The notes beneath the pieces were generated by a model. The model was not told the DNA's origin, searched no databases, and saw nothing but the letters and a program-made list of their open reading frames with translations. This document shows, one piece after another, positions 27,200 to 36,615 of a DNA stretch of 64,000 nt (positions are counted from its first letter, which is position 1; every line of letters starts with the position of its first letter). The DNA is taken from contig NZ_BBYR01000002.1 of assembly GCF_001293525.1 (NCBI RefSeq), forward strand, positions 62,001 through 126,000, in the 5' to 3' direction. This DNA is from Pseudideonella sakaiensis. GTDB taxonomy: Bacteria; Pseudomonadota; Gammaproteobacteria; Burkholderiales; Burkholderiaceae_C. The position numbers were made by a program, and so were the translations under genes.

Positions 27200-27205
27200 G
27201 ATAAT
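27200..27205 (+). promoter_or_regulatory. Possible -10 element for the acyltransferase gene
   Basis: GATAAT stands out in a GC-rich stretch 8 bp upstream of the TTG at 27213. A recognisable -35 is missing, and the short leader would make the transcript nearly leaderless if the TTG is used. Confidence 0.35.
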
Positions 27206-27212
27206 CCGCCGC

Positions 27213-28043
27213 TTGCCGACGTCGCCCCGCCCTTCGCCCCCCGACGCGCCGCGCCCGGGCCCCGGGCGGCGCGCGCTGCAGGCCGGCGGTGTCTGGGCGA
27301 TGCTGCTGCTGCTCGGGCTGGTGTCGCTGGGCTGGAACCTGCTGGCGCTGCCGCTGCTGCTGCTGTTGCCGCGCCCGCAGGGCCGCGCCGTCGGCCGGGC
27401 CGTGATCGCGGGCGCCTACCGGGGCTACTGGGCGCTGGCGCGGGCCGTCGGGCTGATGCGGCTGGAGGCCCAGGCGCTGGACGCGCTGCGCGCCGAGGGC
27501 GGGCTGGTGATCGTCGCCAACCACCCCAGCATGCTGGATGCGCTGATGCTGGTCTCGCGCCTGCCGGCCAGCTTCTGCGTGATGAAGTCCAGCCTGGCGC
27601 GCAACCCCTTCCTCGGCGGCGGCGCCCGGCTCGCGCGCTACCTGCGCAACGACGACCCCTTCGGCCTGCTCAAGCGCGCCGTCGAGGACCTGCGCGGCGG
27701 CGGGCAGCTGGTGCTCTTCCCCGAGGGCACGCGCACCACCGAGCCGCCGATCGGCCGGCTGCGCCCCGGCTTCACGCTGATCGCGCGCCAGGCGGGCGTG
27801 CCGATCCAGACCGTGCTGATCGAGACCGACTCGCCCTACCTCGGCAAGGGCTGGCCGATCTGGCGCGTGCCGCCGATCCCGATCGTGTTCCACGCGCGGC
27901 TGGGCCGGCGCTTCGAGCCGGCGCCGGACACCGGCCGGCTGCTGGCCGAGATCGAGGCCTATTTCCGCGCGGAGCTGGGCGCCGCACGGACGTGCGAGTC
28001 GGCGCACGCGCCGGCGGACGACGCCGGGCCGGCCGCGCGCTGA
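27213..28043 (+). CDS. Lysophospholipid (1-acyl-glycerol-3-phosphate) acyltransferase family protein
   Basis: A 276-residue membrane-bound acyltransferase. One N-terminal helix (about 28-52) precedes the LPLAT domain with the HX4D catalytic motif NHPSMLD (His104, Asp109) and FPEGTRT further on. Family members move acyl chains from ACP or CoA to a glycerolipid-type acceptor; aryl-polyene clusters carry such enzymes to attach the polyene to a lipid. The start is uncertain: TTG at 27213 gives the usual N-terminal length, while ATG at 27300 begins directly in the helix. Its stop abuts the stop of the convergent halogenase gene (TGATCA at 28041-28046), so there is no room for a terminator between them. 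Confidence 0.82.
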   Translation: MPTSPRPSPPDAPRPGPGRRALQAGGVWAMLLLLGLVSLGWNLLALPLLLLLPRPQGRAVGRAVIAGAYRGYWALARAVGLMRLEAQALDALRAEGGLVIVANHPSMLDALMLVSRLPASFCVMKSSLARNPFLGGGARLARYLRNDDPFGLLKRAVEDLRGGGQLVLFPEGTRTTEPPIGRLRPGFTLIARQAGVPIQTVLIETDSPYLGKGWPIWRVPPIPIVFHARLGRRFEPAPDTGRLLAEIEAYFRAELGAARTCESAHAPADDAGPAAR

Positions 28044-29906
28044 TCAGGCCAGCGCCGGCTCGGCCCGCGACGCCTGCGGCGCCAGCAGGGCCTCCAGCAG
28101 GCGCGGCCGCGGGCGTTGCACCGGCGGCAGCGCGACGCCCGGGCCGAGCACCGCGCCGTCGATCGCGGCCCGCAGCGCCCGGTCGTCCAGCCCGGGGTGC
28201 TCGTCGAGCACGTGCTCGCGCAGCTCCTCGGCCAGCGTGCGCAGCCGCTCGGTGGCCTCGCGCAGCCGGGCGCGCAGCGCCGGCGCATCGAGCGTGTCGA
28301 GCAGGCTGCGGTTCAGCTCGACGAACCAGGGGATCGCCGCCTGGTCGAGCATCACCGCCGGGTTCGGCCGCCGGCTGACCGCCGACCAGTCGCGCAGGAC
28401 GTCCTGCACCGCGCGGTTCAGCGCCTGGCCCAGCGCCAGCTCGTCGCGCAGCTGCGACAGCAGCGCCAGGTCGGTCAGGCGCTCGTGGAAGAACAGCTGG
28501 GCCAGCACGCCCCAGTAGTAGCTGTAGTCCCACAGCACCTTCACCGGCATCACGGTCGGGTCGCCGAACAGGCCGTACTGGTCCACGTACAGCGCCAGCG
28601 TGCTGTCGTAGAAGGAGCGGAAGATCTGCTCGTAGACCTGGGTGTGCGCACCCAGGCGCTGGCCCGCCCGGTCGCGCGCGATCAGCTCGGTGACGAAGGT
28701 GTTGCCGATCGCGATGAAGTCGCTGCCCGGCGAGTAGAAGGGGTCGAGGAAGCGCCCGGCCTCGCCGACCAGGGCCCAGCGGCTGGCGGAGAAGACCTGG
28801 CGGCAGTCGTAGGAGAAGCGGCGGAAGAACGCGAAGTCCTGCAGCGCCTCGCGCCGCCCGTCCAGCTCGGCGTGCAGCCGCGGCTGGAACTCCGCGAGCC
28901 AGTCCATCGCGCGCTCGAAGCTGTTCATCCGCTCGAGCGGGTGGAAGCGCGGGTCGGCGACGATGCCGACCGAGTGCGAGCCCGAGGCCAGCGGAATCAG
29001 CCACACCCAGTAGCCGGCGCCGCACAGGTGGTTGGTGGACAGCCAGCGCGTCGGCGTCGCGCAGCGCGCGCGCCAGGCCGGGTCGTCGGACCAGCGGTCC
29101 ACCGGCAGGTGGCCCTTGAGCCGGAACCACACGGCATGCGCGCCGTGCGCGTTGTCCTGCGCCAGGCCGAGCTGGCGCTTCAGCAGGCCGGCCCGGCCGC
29201 TGGCATCGATCACCCAGCGCGCCTGCAGCCGCTGCTCGGGGCCGCCGGCCCGCTGCCAGCAGACCGTGTGCGCGGCCTCGCCCTCGCCGAGCGCGACCTG
29301 CCGGACCATGGTGCGGTCGACGAAGACCGTGCCGTCGGCGCGCACCCGCTCGCCGAGGTGGTTCTCGAACAGGCCACGGTCGATCTGGTAGCTCGGCACC
29401 GGCAGCGGCCGGCTGGCGCCCAGCTCGGTCACGCCGTCCAGGTCGTGGCGGCCCTCGCTGAAGAAGAAGCGGAAGCCGAACTTGCGCAGCTGGGCCTGCT
29501 GCAGGTGCTCGGCCAGCCCGAGCCGCTCGAAGTAGGCGGCGCCGATCTCCACGCTCGATTCGCCGACCTTGTGGCAGGCCAGCGGCACCGGGTGGGCGCG
29601 GCGCTCCAGCACCACGATCGACAGCGCCGGGAAGCGCTGGCGCAGCTGCAGCGCGAGCGTGAGGCCGGCCAGCCCGCCGCCGAGGATCGCCACGTCGCAG
29701 GCGGCCGGCACCGAGGGCGCGGGCCCGGCGTCGGCGTCCGGGCCGGCATGCGGGTCGGGCGCCGCGGCCGGCCGGGTGCCGGGGGGCGGTGCGTCGACGG
29801 GGTCGTCGGGGGGGAGGGCGTCGGCGCGGGCGGGGTCGGCGGCGGAGGGCGGCATGGCGCGGTCGGTCGTCGGGTCGGCCCGCAGGATGGCGGGCGCGCG
29901 CATCAT
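28044..29906 (-). CDS. Flavin-dependent halogenase-like FAD oxidoreductase
   Basis: A 620-residue protein with an N-terminal low-complexity stretch of about 70 residues. The Rossmann motif GGGLAG follows (77-81). The Lys of the KxGES-type motif is Lys113 (HKVGESS). WVWLIP at 300-305 fits the halogenase WxWxIP motif, and F386-x-x-P389-x-x-S392-x-G394 fits the second reported halogenase motif. It therefore resembles true flavin halogenases, as in brominated xanthomonadin loci, rather than plain monooxygenases. The start at 29906 overlaps the preceding gene's stop; Met at 29903 or 29855 would shorten it without touching a motif. Reduced flavin must come from a partner reductase that is not in this window. 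Confidence 0.85.
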   Translation of the reverse strand: MMRAPAILRADPTTDRAMPPSAADPARADALPPDDPVDAPPPGTRPAAAPDPHAGPDADAGPAPSVPAACDVAILGGGLAGLTLALQLRQRFPALSIVVLERRAHPVPLACHKVGESSVEIGAAYFERLGLAEHLQQAQLRKFGFRFFFSEGRHDLDGVTELGASRPLPVPSYQIDRGLFENHLGERVRADGTVFVDRTMVRQVALGEGEAAHTVCWQRAGGPEQRLQARWVIDASGRAGLLKRQLGLAQDNAHGAHAVWFRLKGHLPVDRWSDDPAWRARCATPTRWLSTNHLCGAGYWVWLIPLASGSHSVGIVADPRFHPLERMNSFERAMDWLAEFQPRLHAELDGRREALQDFAFFRRFSYDCRQVFSASRWALVGEAGRFLDPFYSPGSDFIAIGNTFVTELIARDRAGQRLGAHTQVYEQIFRSFYDSTLALYVDQYGLFGDPTVMPVKVLWDYSYYWGVLAQLFFHERLTDLALLSQLRDELALGQALNRAVQDVLRDWSAVSRRPNPAVMLDQAAIPWFVELNRSLLDTLDAPALRARLREATERLRTLAEELREHVLDEHPGLDDRALRAAIDGAVLGPGVALPPVQRPRPRLLEALLAPQASRAEPALA

Positions 29907-32068
29907 GCCCGAGCCGCCGGGCCGCCTGCCCCATCCTCCGTCGCGGCGTGGGGGCTTGCCGGCGCGAGTTCCAGCGCGAGCGACAGGGCCGGGCCGAGCG
30001 GCAGCGCCAGCGTGGCCGGCCGGCCCGCGGCCAGCGCCTCGGCCAGCGGCAGCGCGTCCGCCAGCGCATTGCCGGCCAGCGCCTGCCAGGCCGGCTCCTG
30101 TGGCGACGGGCGGGGGACCTCGGCCGCCTGCAGCCGCAGCCGCAGCGCGATACGGCTGCGCGGCCCGGGGCGTGGCGCCAGCACCAGCGCGACGCCGAGC
30201 AGGCCCCGGCTCGCGTGCACGCCGGCCAGCGTGCCGCGCGCCTCGGTGTCCGCGCCGACCAGCAGCACCGGGCTGCCGTCGGCCGCCGCGACGGCGGCGG
30301 CCTCGAGCAACCCGGTGGCGAAGCTGTGGGACGCGCCGGACACCGCGCTGCTGCCGGCCTCGGCCCCGGCAGCGATCGCCCAGTAGCCGGAGGCGGCGTT
30401 GTGCACCGAATGGTGGAAGCGGGTGGGCGAGAGGTGCAGCGGGTCGGTGGCGAGCGTGCGGCACAGCGCATCGACCACCGCGAGGTCGCCGTGCGCCGAG
30501 GTGAAGACGCTCGGCAGCCCGCGGGGCGGTTGGCCGGCCTCGGCGCAGGCGGCCTCCGCGACGGCGAGCGCGGCCAGCACCGCCTCCGGCGCGCGGCGCC
30601 GTTCGTTCGGGCCCAGCAGCGTGGGCACCGGCCGAGGCGCGGGGGCGGCGGCGCCCGGCGGCGGCCAGACGGCGAGCGACTCGACCCAGAGCAGGGTGTC
30701 GCCGCCGCGCGCGCCGGGCCGGTCGCGGCCGCCGGGGGCGCCGTCGCCATCGGGGCCTCCGCGACGAGCGCCGCCACCCTCGTGGTCGCCGGGACCGGGA
30801 CCTCGACCGGCGCCCGCGTCGGCCGGGCCGGGACCGGCTTCCAGCAGCAGCACGCAGTTGTTGCCGCCGAAGCCGAACGCGTGGCTGGCCGCGCGCCGCG
30901 GCCGGCCGGGCCCGCTGCGCAGGCGCAGCTGGCGGGCGAACGGCGCCGGGAAGGCCGGGTCGGCGGCGGCGGTCGGCGCGCTGCCCGGCAGGCAGCGCTC
31001 GCCCAGCGCCACCGCGCTCGCCAGCAGCCCGAGCAGGCCGGCCGCGCCCATGGTGTGGCCGGTCAGGCCCTTGAGCGCGGCGGCGGCCACGTCGGCGCGG
31101 TAGCGGCGCGCCACCAGCGCGGCCTCGACCGCGTCGTTCGCCGCGGTGCCGGTGCCGTGCAGGCTGAGCTGGTCGACCTGGTCCGCGGTCCAGCCGGCGC
31201 GCGCGAGGGCCACGTCGAGCGCGGCCTCGGCGCCGCGGCCGGCCGGGTGCGGCGCCGACATGTGGTGGGCGTCGTTCGATTCGCCCCAGCCGGCCAGGCG
31301 CAGCGCCGCCGGTGCGGCCGGGTCGTCGTCGCGCGTCAGCAGCGCATACGCGGCGGCCTCGCCGAGGCTGATGCCGCCGCGTGCCGCGTCGAAGGGCCGG
31401 CAGGGGGCCGCGTCGAGCAGCTGCAGCGCGTGGAAGCCGTACAGCAGGCTGCCCGAGAGCGCGTCCACGCCCGCCACCACCACCGCATCCACCCAGCCCA
31501 GCGCCAGCCAGCGCGCCGCGCTGCCCACCGCCCGCGCGCTCGACGAGCAGGCGGTGGAGACGGTGACCACCGGCCCCGCGAGCCCGAGCTCGCGCGCGAC
31601 GAAGGCGGCCAGCGCATGCGGCGTGTGCAGCGCGGCGTCGCCGGCGTCGGCCGGGAAGGCCCCGTCGGGCCCGAGCCGGCGGTAGGCGGCCTCGGACGCA
31701 CCGATCGTCGAGGCCGAGGTGCCCAGCGCCAGGCCGACGCGCCCGGCGCCGTGGCGCCGGCAGGCCGCGGCCACCGCGTCGCGGAAGCCGTCGCCATCCA
31801 GGCCCAGGCGGGCCAGCCGGGTGGCGCGGCAGTCGAGGCCGGCCTGCGCCGGCGGCAGCGGCCGGTGGTCGACGGCCTCGACGCGGCCGATCCAGGTGGG
31901 CAGCGGCGGCGTCCCCTGGTCGTCGGGCCGCAGCCCGCTGCGGCCCTCGGACAGCGCCGCCGCGAAGGCGGCGCGGCCGGCGCCGGCGGCGCTCAGCACG
32001 GTCCAGGCGCGCAGCGCCAGGGGCGCGATCGGCGCCACCGGGGCCGGCGCACCCGGCGCCGCCGTCAC
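29903..32068 (-). CDS. Ketosynthase fused to a chain-length-factor-like domain
   Basis: A 721-residue fusion starting at GTG (overlapping the previous stop as GTGA). Residues 1-410 are a complete ketosynthase with Cys174 (TACSSS), His304 (LHGTGTAAND) and His338 (KGLTGHTMGAAG), ending AFGFGGNNC. A Gly/Arg/Pro-rich linker (about 411-457) leads to a ketosynthase-like domain of the short chain-length-factor type (458-721), marked by SPTRFHHSVHNAASGYW and lacking a catalytic Cys. In aryl-polyene clusters KS and this partner are normally separate proteins that form a heterodimer. The immediately upstream genes encode exactly such a separate pair. No frameshift or stop interrupts the join. Confidence 0.88.
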   Translation of the reverse strand: MTAAPGAPAPVAPIAPLALRAWTVLSAAGAGRAAFAAALSEGRSGLRPDDQGTPPLPTWIGRVEAVDHRPLPPAQAGLDCRATRLARLGLDGDGFRDAVAAACRRHGAGRVGLALGTSASTIGASEAAYRRLGPDGAFPADAGDAALHTPHALAAFVARELGLAGPVVTVSTACSSSARAVGSAARWLALGWVDAVVVAGVDALSGSLLYGFHALQLLDAAPCRPFDAARGGISLGEAAAYALLTRDDDPAAPAALRLAGWGESNDAHHMSAPHPAGRGAEAALDVALARAGWTADQVDQLSLHGTGTAANDAVEAALVARRYRADVAAAALKGLTGHTMGAAGLLGLLASAVALGERCLPGSAPTAAADPAFPAPFARQLRLRSGPGRPRRAASHAFGFGGNNCVLLLEAGPGPADAGAGRGPGPGDHEGGGARRGGPDGDGAPGGRDRPGARGGDTLLWVESLAVWPPPGAAAPAPRPVPTLLGPNERRRAPEAVLAALAVAEAACAEAGQPPRGLPSVFTSAHGDLAVVDALCRTLATDPLHLSPTRFHHSVHNAASGYWAIAAGAEAGSSAVSGASHSFATGLLEAAAVAAADGSPVLLVGADTEARGTLAGVHASRGLLGVALVLAPRPGPRSRIALRLRLQAAEVPRPSPQEPAWQALAGNALADALPLAEALAAGRPATLALPLGPALSLALELAPASPHAATEDGAGGPAARA

Positions 32069-32940
32069 GGCCCGTCCACGGCGATGGACAGCGCCGCGCC
32101 CGGCGGCCCTTCGACGATCGTTTCGGCCACCGGCCCGGCCGCCGCCGCTTCGCCGGCCAGCGCGGCCAGCGCCTGCAGCAGCGGCAGCGCGCGGCCGGCC
32201 GGGATGCCGGTGCGCAGCACATCCAGCCCCTCGCCGGTCGCAGCGCCGGCACACGGGCTCGGGGCCCGCGCGCCCGCCGGTCGCAGGCGCAGCCGCGGGC
32301 CGGCGCCGGCCTGCGCCTCGGGCACCAGCACCAGCGCCAGGCCGAGGCTGTCCAGCACCGGCCGCTTGGCGTGCAGCGGCTCGGGATAGGGCACGTCGCT
32401 CGCCACCATCAGCACCGGCCGGCCGTGCTCGACCACCTGGGCGGCCGCCTCCAGCAGCGCCGCCGCGACGCTGGCGTCGTAGGCGCCCAGGCTGGTCGAG
32501 GCCTGCATCGACTGGGTGGCGATGTGCCAGTAGCCGGCGGGCGCGTTGTGCACCGAGTTCGTGAAGCGCGTCGGCGAGACCAGGCGCTGCGGCTGGGCCA
32601 GCGCCTCGCACAGCGCATGGCAGTTGGCCGGGTCGCCGGTGGAGGAGGCGAAGACGGTGGGCAGCGCGCGCGGGTCGGCGCCGGCGGCGGCGAGGGCCTC
32701 GTCGGCCACCGCCAGCGCGAGCTTCACCACCGCGCCGGCCCGGCGGCGCTCGGTGGCCGGCAGGCGTGCCGGCGGAGGCACCACGGTGGGCGCCAGCGTC
32801 CACGCGGACGGCTCGCGCAGCAGCGCGGCGCCGCGGGCCCAGTCCGGCAGCCCGGGGCCGAGCAGGCCGATGCCGGCGACGCGCACCGCGAGGCCGGGAA
32901 AGGGGGTCGCGCCCGGCGCGGAGGGGGTCTGCACGCTCAT
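32065..32940 (-). CDS. Chain-length-factor-like ketosynthase homologue, stand-alone
   Basis: A 291-residue protein of the short beta-ketoacyl-synthase-like family found in aryl-polyene loci (ApeC type). It shows SPTRFTNSVHNAPAGYW and no KS catalytic Cys. It would pair with the ketosynthase encoded just upstream to set the number of condensations. The ATG overlaps the KS stop (ATGA, 32937-32940), consistent with 1:1 synthesis. It is a clear paralogue of the C-terminal half of the next protein. Confidence 0.88.
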   Translation of the reverse strand: MSVQTPSAPGATPFPGLAVRVAGIGLLGPGLPDWARGAALLREPSAWTLAPTVVPPPARLPATERRRAGAVVKLALAVADEALAAAGADPRALPTVFASSTGDPANCHALCEALAQPQRLVSPTRFTNSVHNAPAGYWHIATQSMQASTSLGAYDASVAAALLEAAAQVVEHGRPVLMVASDVPYPEPLHAKRPVLDSLGLALVLVPEAQAGAGPRLRLRPAGARAPSPCAGAATGEGLDVLRTGIPAGRALPLLQALAALAGEAAAAGPVAETIVEGPPGAALSIAVDGP

Positions 32941-34124
32941 CGGTCGGCCCGCCCGAACACCAGGCAGGCATTGCTGCCGCCGAAGCCGAAGGAGTTGCTC
33001 GCGACCACGCGCAGCGGCTGCTCGACGGTCTCGCGCAGGTAGTGGCTGTGCAGCGCCGGGTCGGGCCGAAGGCCGTGCAGGCCGCCGGGCATCCAGCCGC
33101 CGTCCAGCGCCAGCATCGCGACCGAGGCCTCGACGGCGCCGGCCGCGCCGAGCGTGTGGCCGGTGTGTCCCTTGGTGCTGCTGCACGGCAGCTCGCGGCC
33201 GAAGACGGCGAGCACCGCGCGGTCCTCGGCGGCATCGTTGCCCGGCGTGCCGGTGCCGTGCAGGTTCAGGTAGTCGACCTGGCCCGGCGCCAGGCCGGCT
33301 GCGTCCAGCGCGGCGCGCATCGCCTGCGCGGCGCCGGCGCCCTCGGGGTGCGGGCTGCTCATGTGGTGGCCGTCGCTGGACTCGCCGCTGCCGAGCAGCC
33401 ACGCCGCCACCCGCGGGGGCGCGCGGTCCAGCAGCGCGAAGCCGGCGGCCTCGCCGATGGACAGGCCGCGCCGCTCCGCGTCCCAGGGCCGGCAGGGTTC
33501 CGGCGAGACCAGCTCCAGCGCGTGGAAGCCGTAGAGCGTGGTCAGGCACAGGCTGTCCACGCCGCCGACCACGGCCGCGTCGATCCAGCCGAGCGCGATC
33601 ATCCGCGCGGCCGTCGCATACACCTTGGCGCTGGAAGAGCAGGCGGTGGAGACCACGTGCGCCGGCCCGGCCAGGCCGAGCCGGGCGCGCACGTAGCCGG
33701 CCACCGAGTAGGTGTTGTGCGTGGTGGCGTAGTGCAGGTCGGCCGGCAGCGCGCCGCTGGCCGGATCGCGCCGGCGGTAGGCCAGCTCGGTCTGCAGGAT
33801 GCCGGCGGTGCTGGTGCCGAGGAAGACGCCGATGCGCTCGGCGCCATGCCGCGCGGCGGCCGCCTGCACCGCCGCGGCGAAGCCGTCGGCGCGCAGCGCG
33901 GCCTCGGCCAGGCGGTTGTTGCGGCAGTCGTGCTCGGCCAGCGCGGCCGGAAAGTCCAGCGCCTCCAGCCCGTCGACGCTGCCGAGCCAGGTGCCGAGGG
34001 CGGCGGTCTCGAAGTCGCGGGCGGCGAGGCCGCTGCGGCCCGTGCGCAGCGCGTCGGCATGGGCGGCCCGGCCGTGGCCGAGGGCGCTGACGACGGTGTG
34101 GTCGGTGATCGCGAGCGGAGTCAA
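32937..34124 (-). CDS. Beta-ketoacyl-ACP synthase (aryl-polyene-type, first KS)
   Basis: A 395-residue ketosynthase with Cys162 (STACSSS), His289 (NLHGTGTPGND) and His323 (KGHTGHTLGAAGA), all intact. It closely resembles the KS half of the downstream fusion across the whole length, pointing to tandem duplication. It is predicted to extend a polyene chain on ACP together with its chain-length-factor partner. It follows the exporter gene by 87 bp. Confidence 0.9.
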   Translation of the reverse strand: MTPLAITDHTVVSALGHGRAAHADALRTGRSGLAARDFETAALGTWLGSVDGLEALDFPAALAEHDCRNNRLAEAALRADGFAAAVQAAAARHGAERIGVFLGTSTAGILQTELAYRRRDPASGALPADLHYATTHNTYSVAGYVRARLGLAGPAHVVSTACSSSAKVYATAARMIALGWIDAAVVGGVDSLCLTTLYGFHALELVSPEPCRPWDAERRGLSIGEAAGFALLDRAPPRVAAWLLGSGESSDGHHMSSPHPEGAGAAQAMRAALDAAGLAPGQVDYLNLHGTGTPGNDAAEDRAVLAVFGRELPCSSTKGHTGHTLGAAGAVEASVAMLALDGGWMPGGLHGLRPDPALHSHYLRETVEQPLRVVASNSFGFGGSNACLVFGRADR

Positions 34125-34211
34125 GGAAGCAGTCTCGGGAAGGGAAGGCCGCCGGCGGCGGCCCCGGCGCCGGCGGGTGCCGGGCGCGGCCTCGCGGCCG
34201 TGGGCGGGAGC

Positions 34212-36584
34212 TTAGCCGGCTTTGCCGCGGCCCTGCCGCGGCGCGAAGGCCGCCGACAGCAGCAGCGCCAGCAGGGCCCCCGGCGCGACGACCCGGCCGA
34301 TCGCCGCCAGCACCGGGATCTGCGAGCAGGCCACCAGCGCGAAGGTGATCACGGTGGCGACGTTGGCGAGCACCAGCGAGGCCAGCGTGTCGTCGTCGGC
34401 GTCCGGCGACTCGCGCAGCAGGTCGAAAAAGAGCGCGTAGTTCGAGCCGACCGCGACCACCAGCAGCAGGCCGACCAGGTGCAGGATGCCCAGCGGCACG
34501 CCCAGCGCGGCGAAGCCGCCGACCGTCAGCAGCACCGACAGCGCCAGCGGCAGGCAGACGCCGACCAGGCGGCGCAGCGAACGCAGCCACGCGGCGATCA
34601 GCAGCACCACGCCGAGCGCGCCGAGCAGGGCCTGGTGGCGCGCCTCGGCGAGGTAGCGCTGGTACAGCCGCGCCAGCTCGTCGCCGATCTCCAGCGCCTG
34701 CGCCGACGGCAGGTCGGCGATCGCGCGCTCGACGGCGGCCAGGTCGAGCCGCTCGCCGGCCGGCGTCAGCGGCAGCAGCGCGGCCCAGTGGCCGTCCGGG
34801 TGGCGCTGCAGCAGCGCGTCCACCAGCGGCGCGACCGGCGTGCCGCGCACGCTGTCCGGCGTCTCGATGCGGGCCGCACGGCGTGCCGCGTCGACCTCCG
34901 CCAGGAAGGGCGCCAGGCGCTCGGCGCGCAGCGGCCCGCCGGCGGTGGCCTCGGCCAGCGCGCCGCGCAGCGCCTCGGGCGGCGGCAGGCTGGCCAGCCG
35001 CGCGCGCTGCGTCGCCTCGCTCGGCAGCAGGCGCGTCACGACGTTGAAGCCGGCCAGGGTGCGGCCGTCGATCAGCGGCTCCAGCCGCGCGGCGGCCTGC
35101 TCGGCGCGCTGCAGCGTGGTCTGCGCGTCCGGGCCCTGCACCACGACCAGCGCGCCGCCGTCGCCGGCGCCGAGGTCGGCGCGCAGCGAGGCATCCAGCG
35201 CCAGCGCCTCGCGCGGCACCGGGCTCAGCGACGCGAGGTCGGTCTGCCACAGGTCGCGGCGCTGCACGCTCAGCACGAGCGCCGCCACGCCCAGCAGCAG
35301 CAGCGCCCAGCGCGCCCGCGGCAGCCAGGCCACCAGCCGGCGGGCCGCGGCGCCCAGCGGGCGGCGCAGGCCGAGGCCGGGCGAACCGTCCGGCGCCAGC
35401 ACCGGCAGCACCCAGCGCGTGGTCAGTGCCGCCGCCACCAGCCCGGCGACGGAGAACACACCGAGCTGCACGAGGCCGGGGAAGGCGGAGAACAGCAGCG
35501 CGGCGAAGCCGCACAGCGAGGTCCACAGGCCCAGGCGCAGCGTGGGCCAGCCCGTGCGCAGCCAGGCCCGCCAGCCGCGGCCGGCCGGCTCGCCGGGCGC
35601 GCGGCGCGCCTGGATCAGGTAGTAGATCGCGTAGTCCACCGCCTCGCCGATCAGCGTGATGCCGAAGCCCAGCGTGAAGCCATGCACGTTGCCGAACACC
35701 GCGCCGACCACCGCGATGCCGGCCAGCACGCCGGTGCCCACCGGCAGCATCGCGATCAGGATGGCGCGCGGCGACGCGAAGGCCAGGCCGAGCAGCCCGA
35801 CCACCAGCACCAGCCCGACCGCGGCCAGCAGGTGCACCTCGTACTCGATGCGGCTGCGGCTGTCGACGCTGAAGACCGGCGTGCCGCTGAGCTGCAGCCG
35901 CAGCGCCGGCGCCTGCAGCGCGGCGAAGGCGCTGCGCACCGCGGCCAGCGTGGCCGCCTGGGCGTCCAGGTCGGCGCCCTCGGCGCGCGTGGTCGCCAGC
36001 AGCACCGCACGGCGGCCGTCGCGCGAGGTCCAGACCCCGTCCTCGCTGCGCGGCGCGTCCGGCGGGATCATCGCCTCGGCCAGGCGCTGGGTCTCGCCGG
36101 TGGGATCGCGCTCGAGCAGCGGCTTGATCGCCTGGCCGGCCGGCGTGCCCAGCAGCGACAGGCTCTCGTCGATCGCATCGCGCAGGCCCTCGGGCGTGAA
36201 GCGCGCCGGCGTGACCGCCGGGCTGAGCGTGTAGCGGCGCTCGAACAGCCAGCTGCCGAGCTCGCGCCAGCCGTCGGTGTCGCCGTTGGAGACCTGCTCG
36301 AAGCGGCCGCCCGCGCGCAGCGCCTGCGCCAGCCGGCGCGAGGCGTCCGCGCGCTCGGCGGCCGTGCCGCCCTCCAGCCCGACCAGCAGCAGCCGCGACG
36401 GCAGGCCGCTCTTCAGCTGCTCGATCAGCACCTGCTGGCGCGGCTCGGGGCGGTCCGGCAGGAAGGCGCTCAGGTCCGCCGCGAAGGGCGTGCGCAGCAG
36501 CTGCAGCAGCGCGGCGAGCAGCAGCAGCAGCCAGGCCGCGAGCACCGTGCGGCGGCCGGGGAAGCGCGGCAGGGCGCGGGTCAT
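34212..36584 (-). CDS. MMPL-family (RND-type) exporter of the pigment locus
   Basis: A 790-residue inner-membrane protein with about 12 helices in two repeats, each repeat with one large periplasmic loop. Features include an N-terminal helix followed by 'PDRPEPRQQVLIEQL' and the later 'GITLIGEAVDYAIYYL' and 'VAVGSNYALFFDLL' segments typical of the MMPL fold. In aryl-polyene clusters the equivalent (ApeM) is thought to pass lipid-linked polyene out of the inner membrane. It lies next to a LolA-like chaperone gene, the same pairing as in those clusters. Confidence 0.88.
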   Translation of the reverse strand: MTRALPRFPGRRTVLAAWLLLLLAALLQLLRTPFAADLSAFLPDRPEPRQQVLIEQLKSGLPSRLLLVGLEGGTAAERADASRRLAQALRAGGRFEQVSNGDTDGWRELGSWLFERRYTLSPAVTPARFTPEGLRDAIDESLSLLGTPAGQAIKPLLERDPTGETQRLAEAMIPPDAPRSEDGVWTSRDGRRAVLLATTRAEGADLDAQAATLAAVRSAFAALQAPALRLQLSGTPVFSVDSRSRIEYEVHLLAAVGLVLVVGLLGLAFASPRAILIAMLPVGTGVLAGIAVVGAVFGNVHGFTLGFGITLIGEAVDYAIYYLIQARRAPGEPAGRGWRAWLRTGWPTLRLGLWTSLCGFAALLFSAFPGLVQLGVFSVAGLVAAALTTRWVLPVLAPDGSPGLGLRRPLGAAARRLVAWLPRARWALLLLGVAALVLSVQRRDLWQTDLASLSPVPREALALDASLRADLGAGDGGALVVVQGPDAQTTLQRAEQAAARLEPLIDGRTLAGFNVVTRLLPSEATQRARLASLPPPEALRGALAEATAGGPLRAERLAPFLAEVDAARRAARIETPDSVRGTPVAPLVDALLQRHPDGHWAALLPLTPAGERLDLAAVERAIADLPSAQALEIGDELARLYQRYLAEARHQALLGALGVVLLIAAWLRSLRRLVGVCLPLALSVLLTVGGFAALGVPLGILHLVGLLLVVAVGSNYALFFDLLRESPDADDDTLASLVLANVATVITFALVACSQIPVLAAIGRVVAPGALLALLLSAAFAPRQGRGKAG

Positions 36585-36615
36585 GCAGGGGCCCGGCGGT
36601 CGTCGCCCGGCGGGC

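Noticed and set aside
28044-32252. A continuous minus-strand frame of 1402 codons that looks like one protein ending in the halogenase.
   Set aside because: The first part is a shadow of the KS-CLF fusion gene in another frame. The halogenase starts at 29906 in the stop codon overlap, and upstream residues have no recognisable domain.
32941-33235. N-terminal extension of the KS-CLF fusion frame up to 33235.
   Set aside because: This part overlaps the first KS in another frame; GTG at 32068 overlapping the preceding stop is the natural start.
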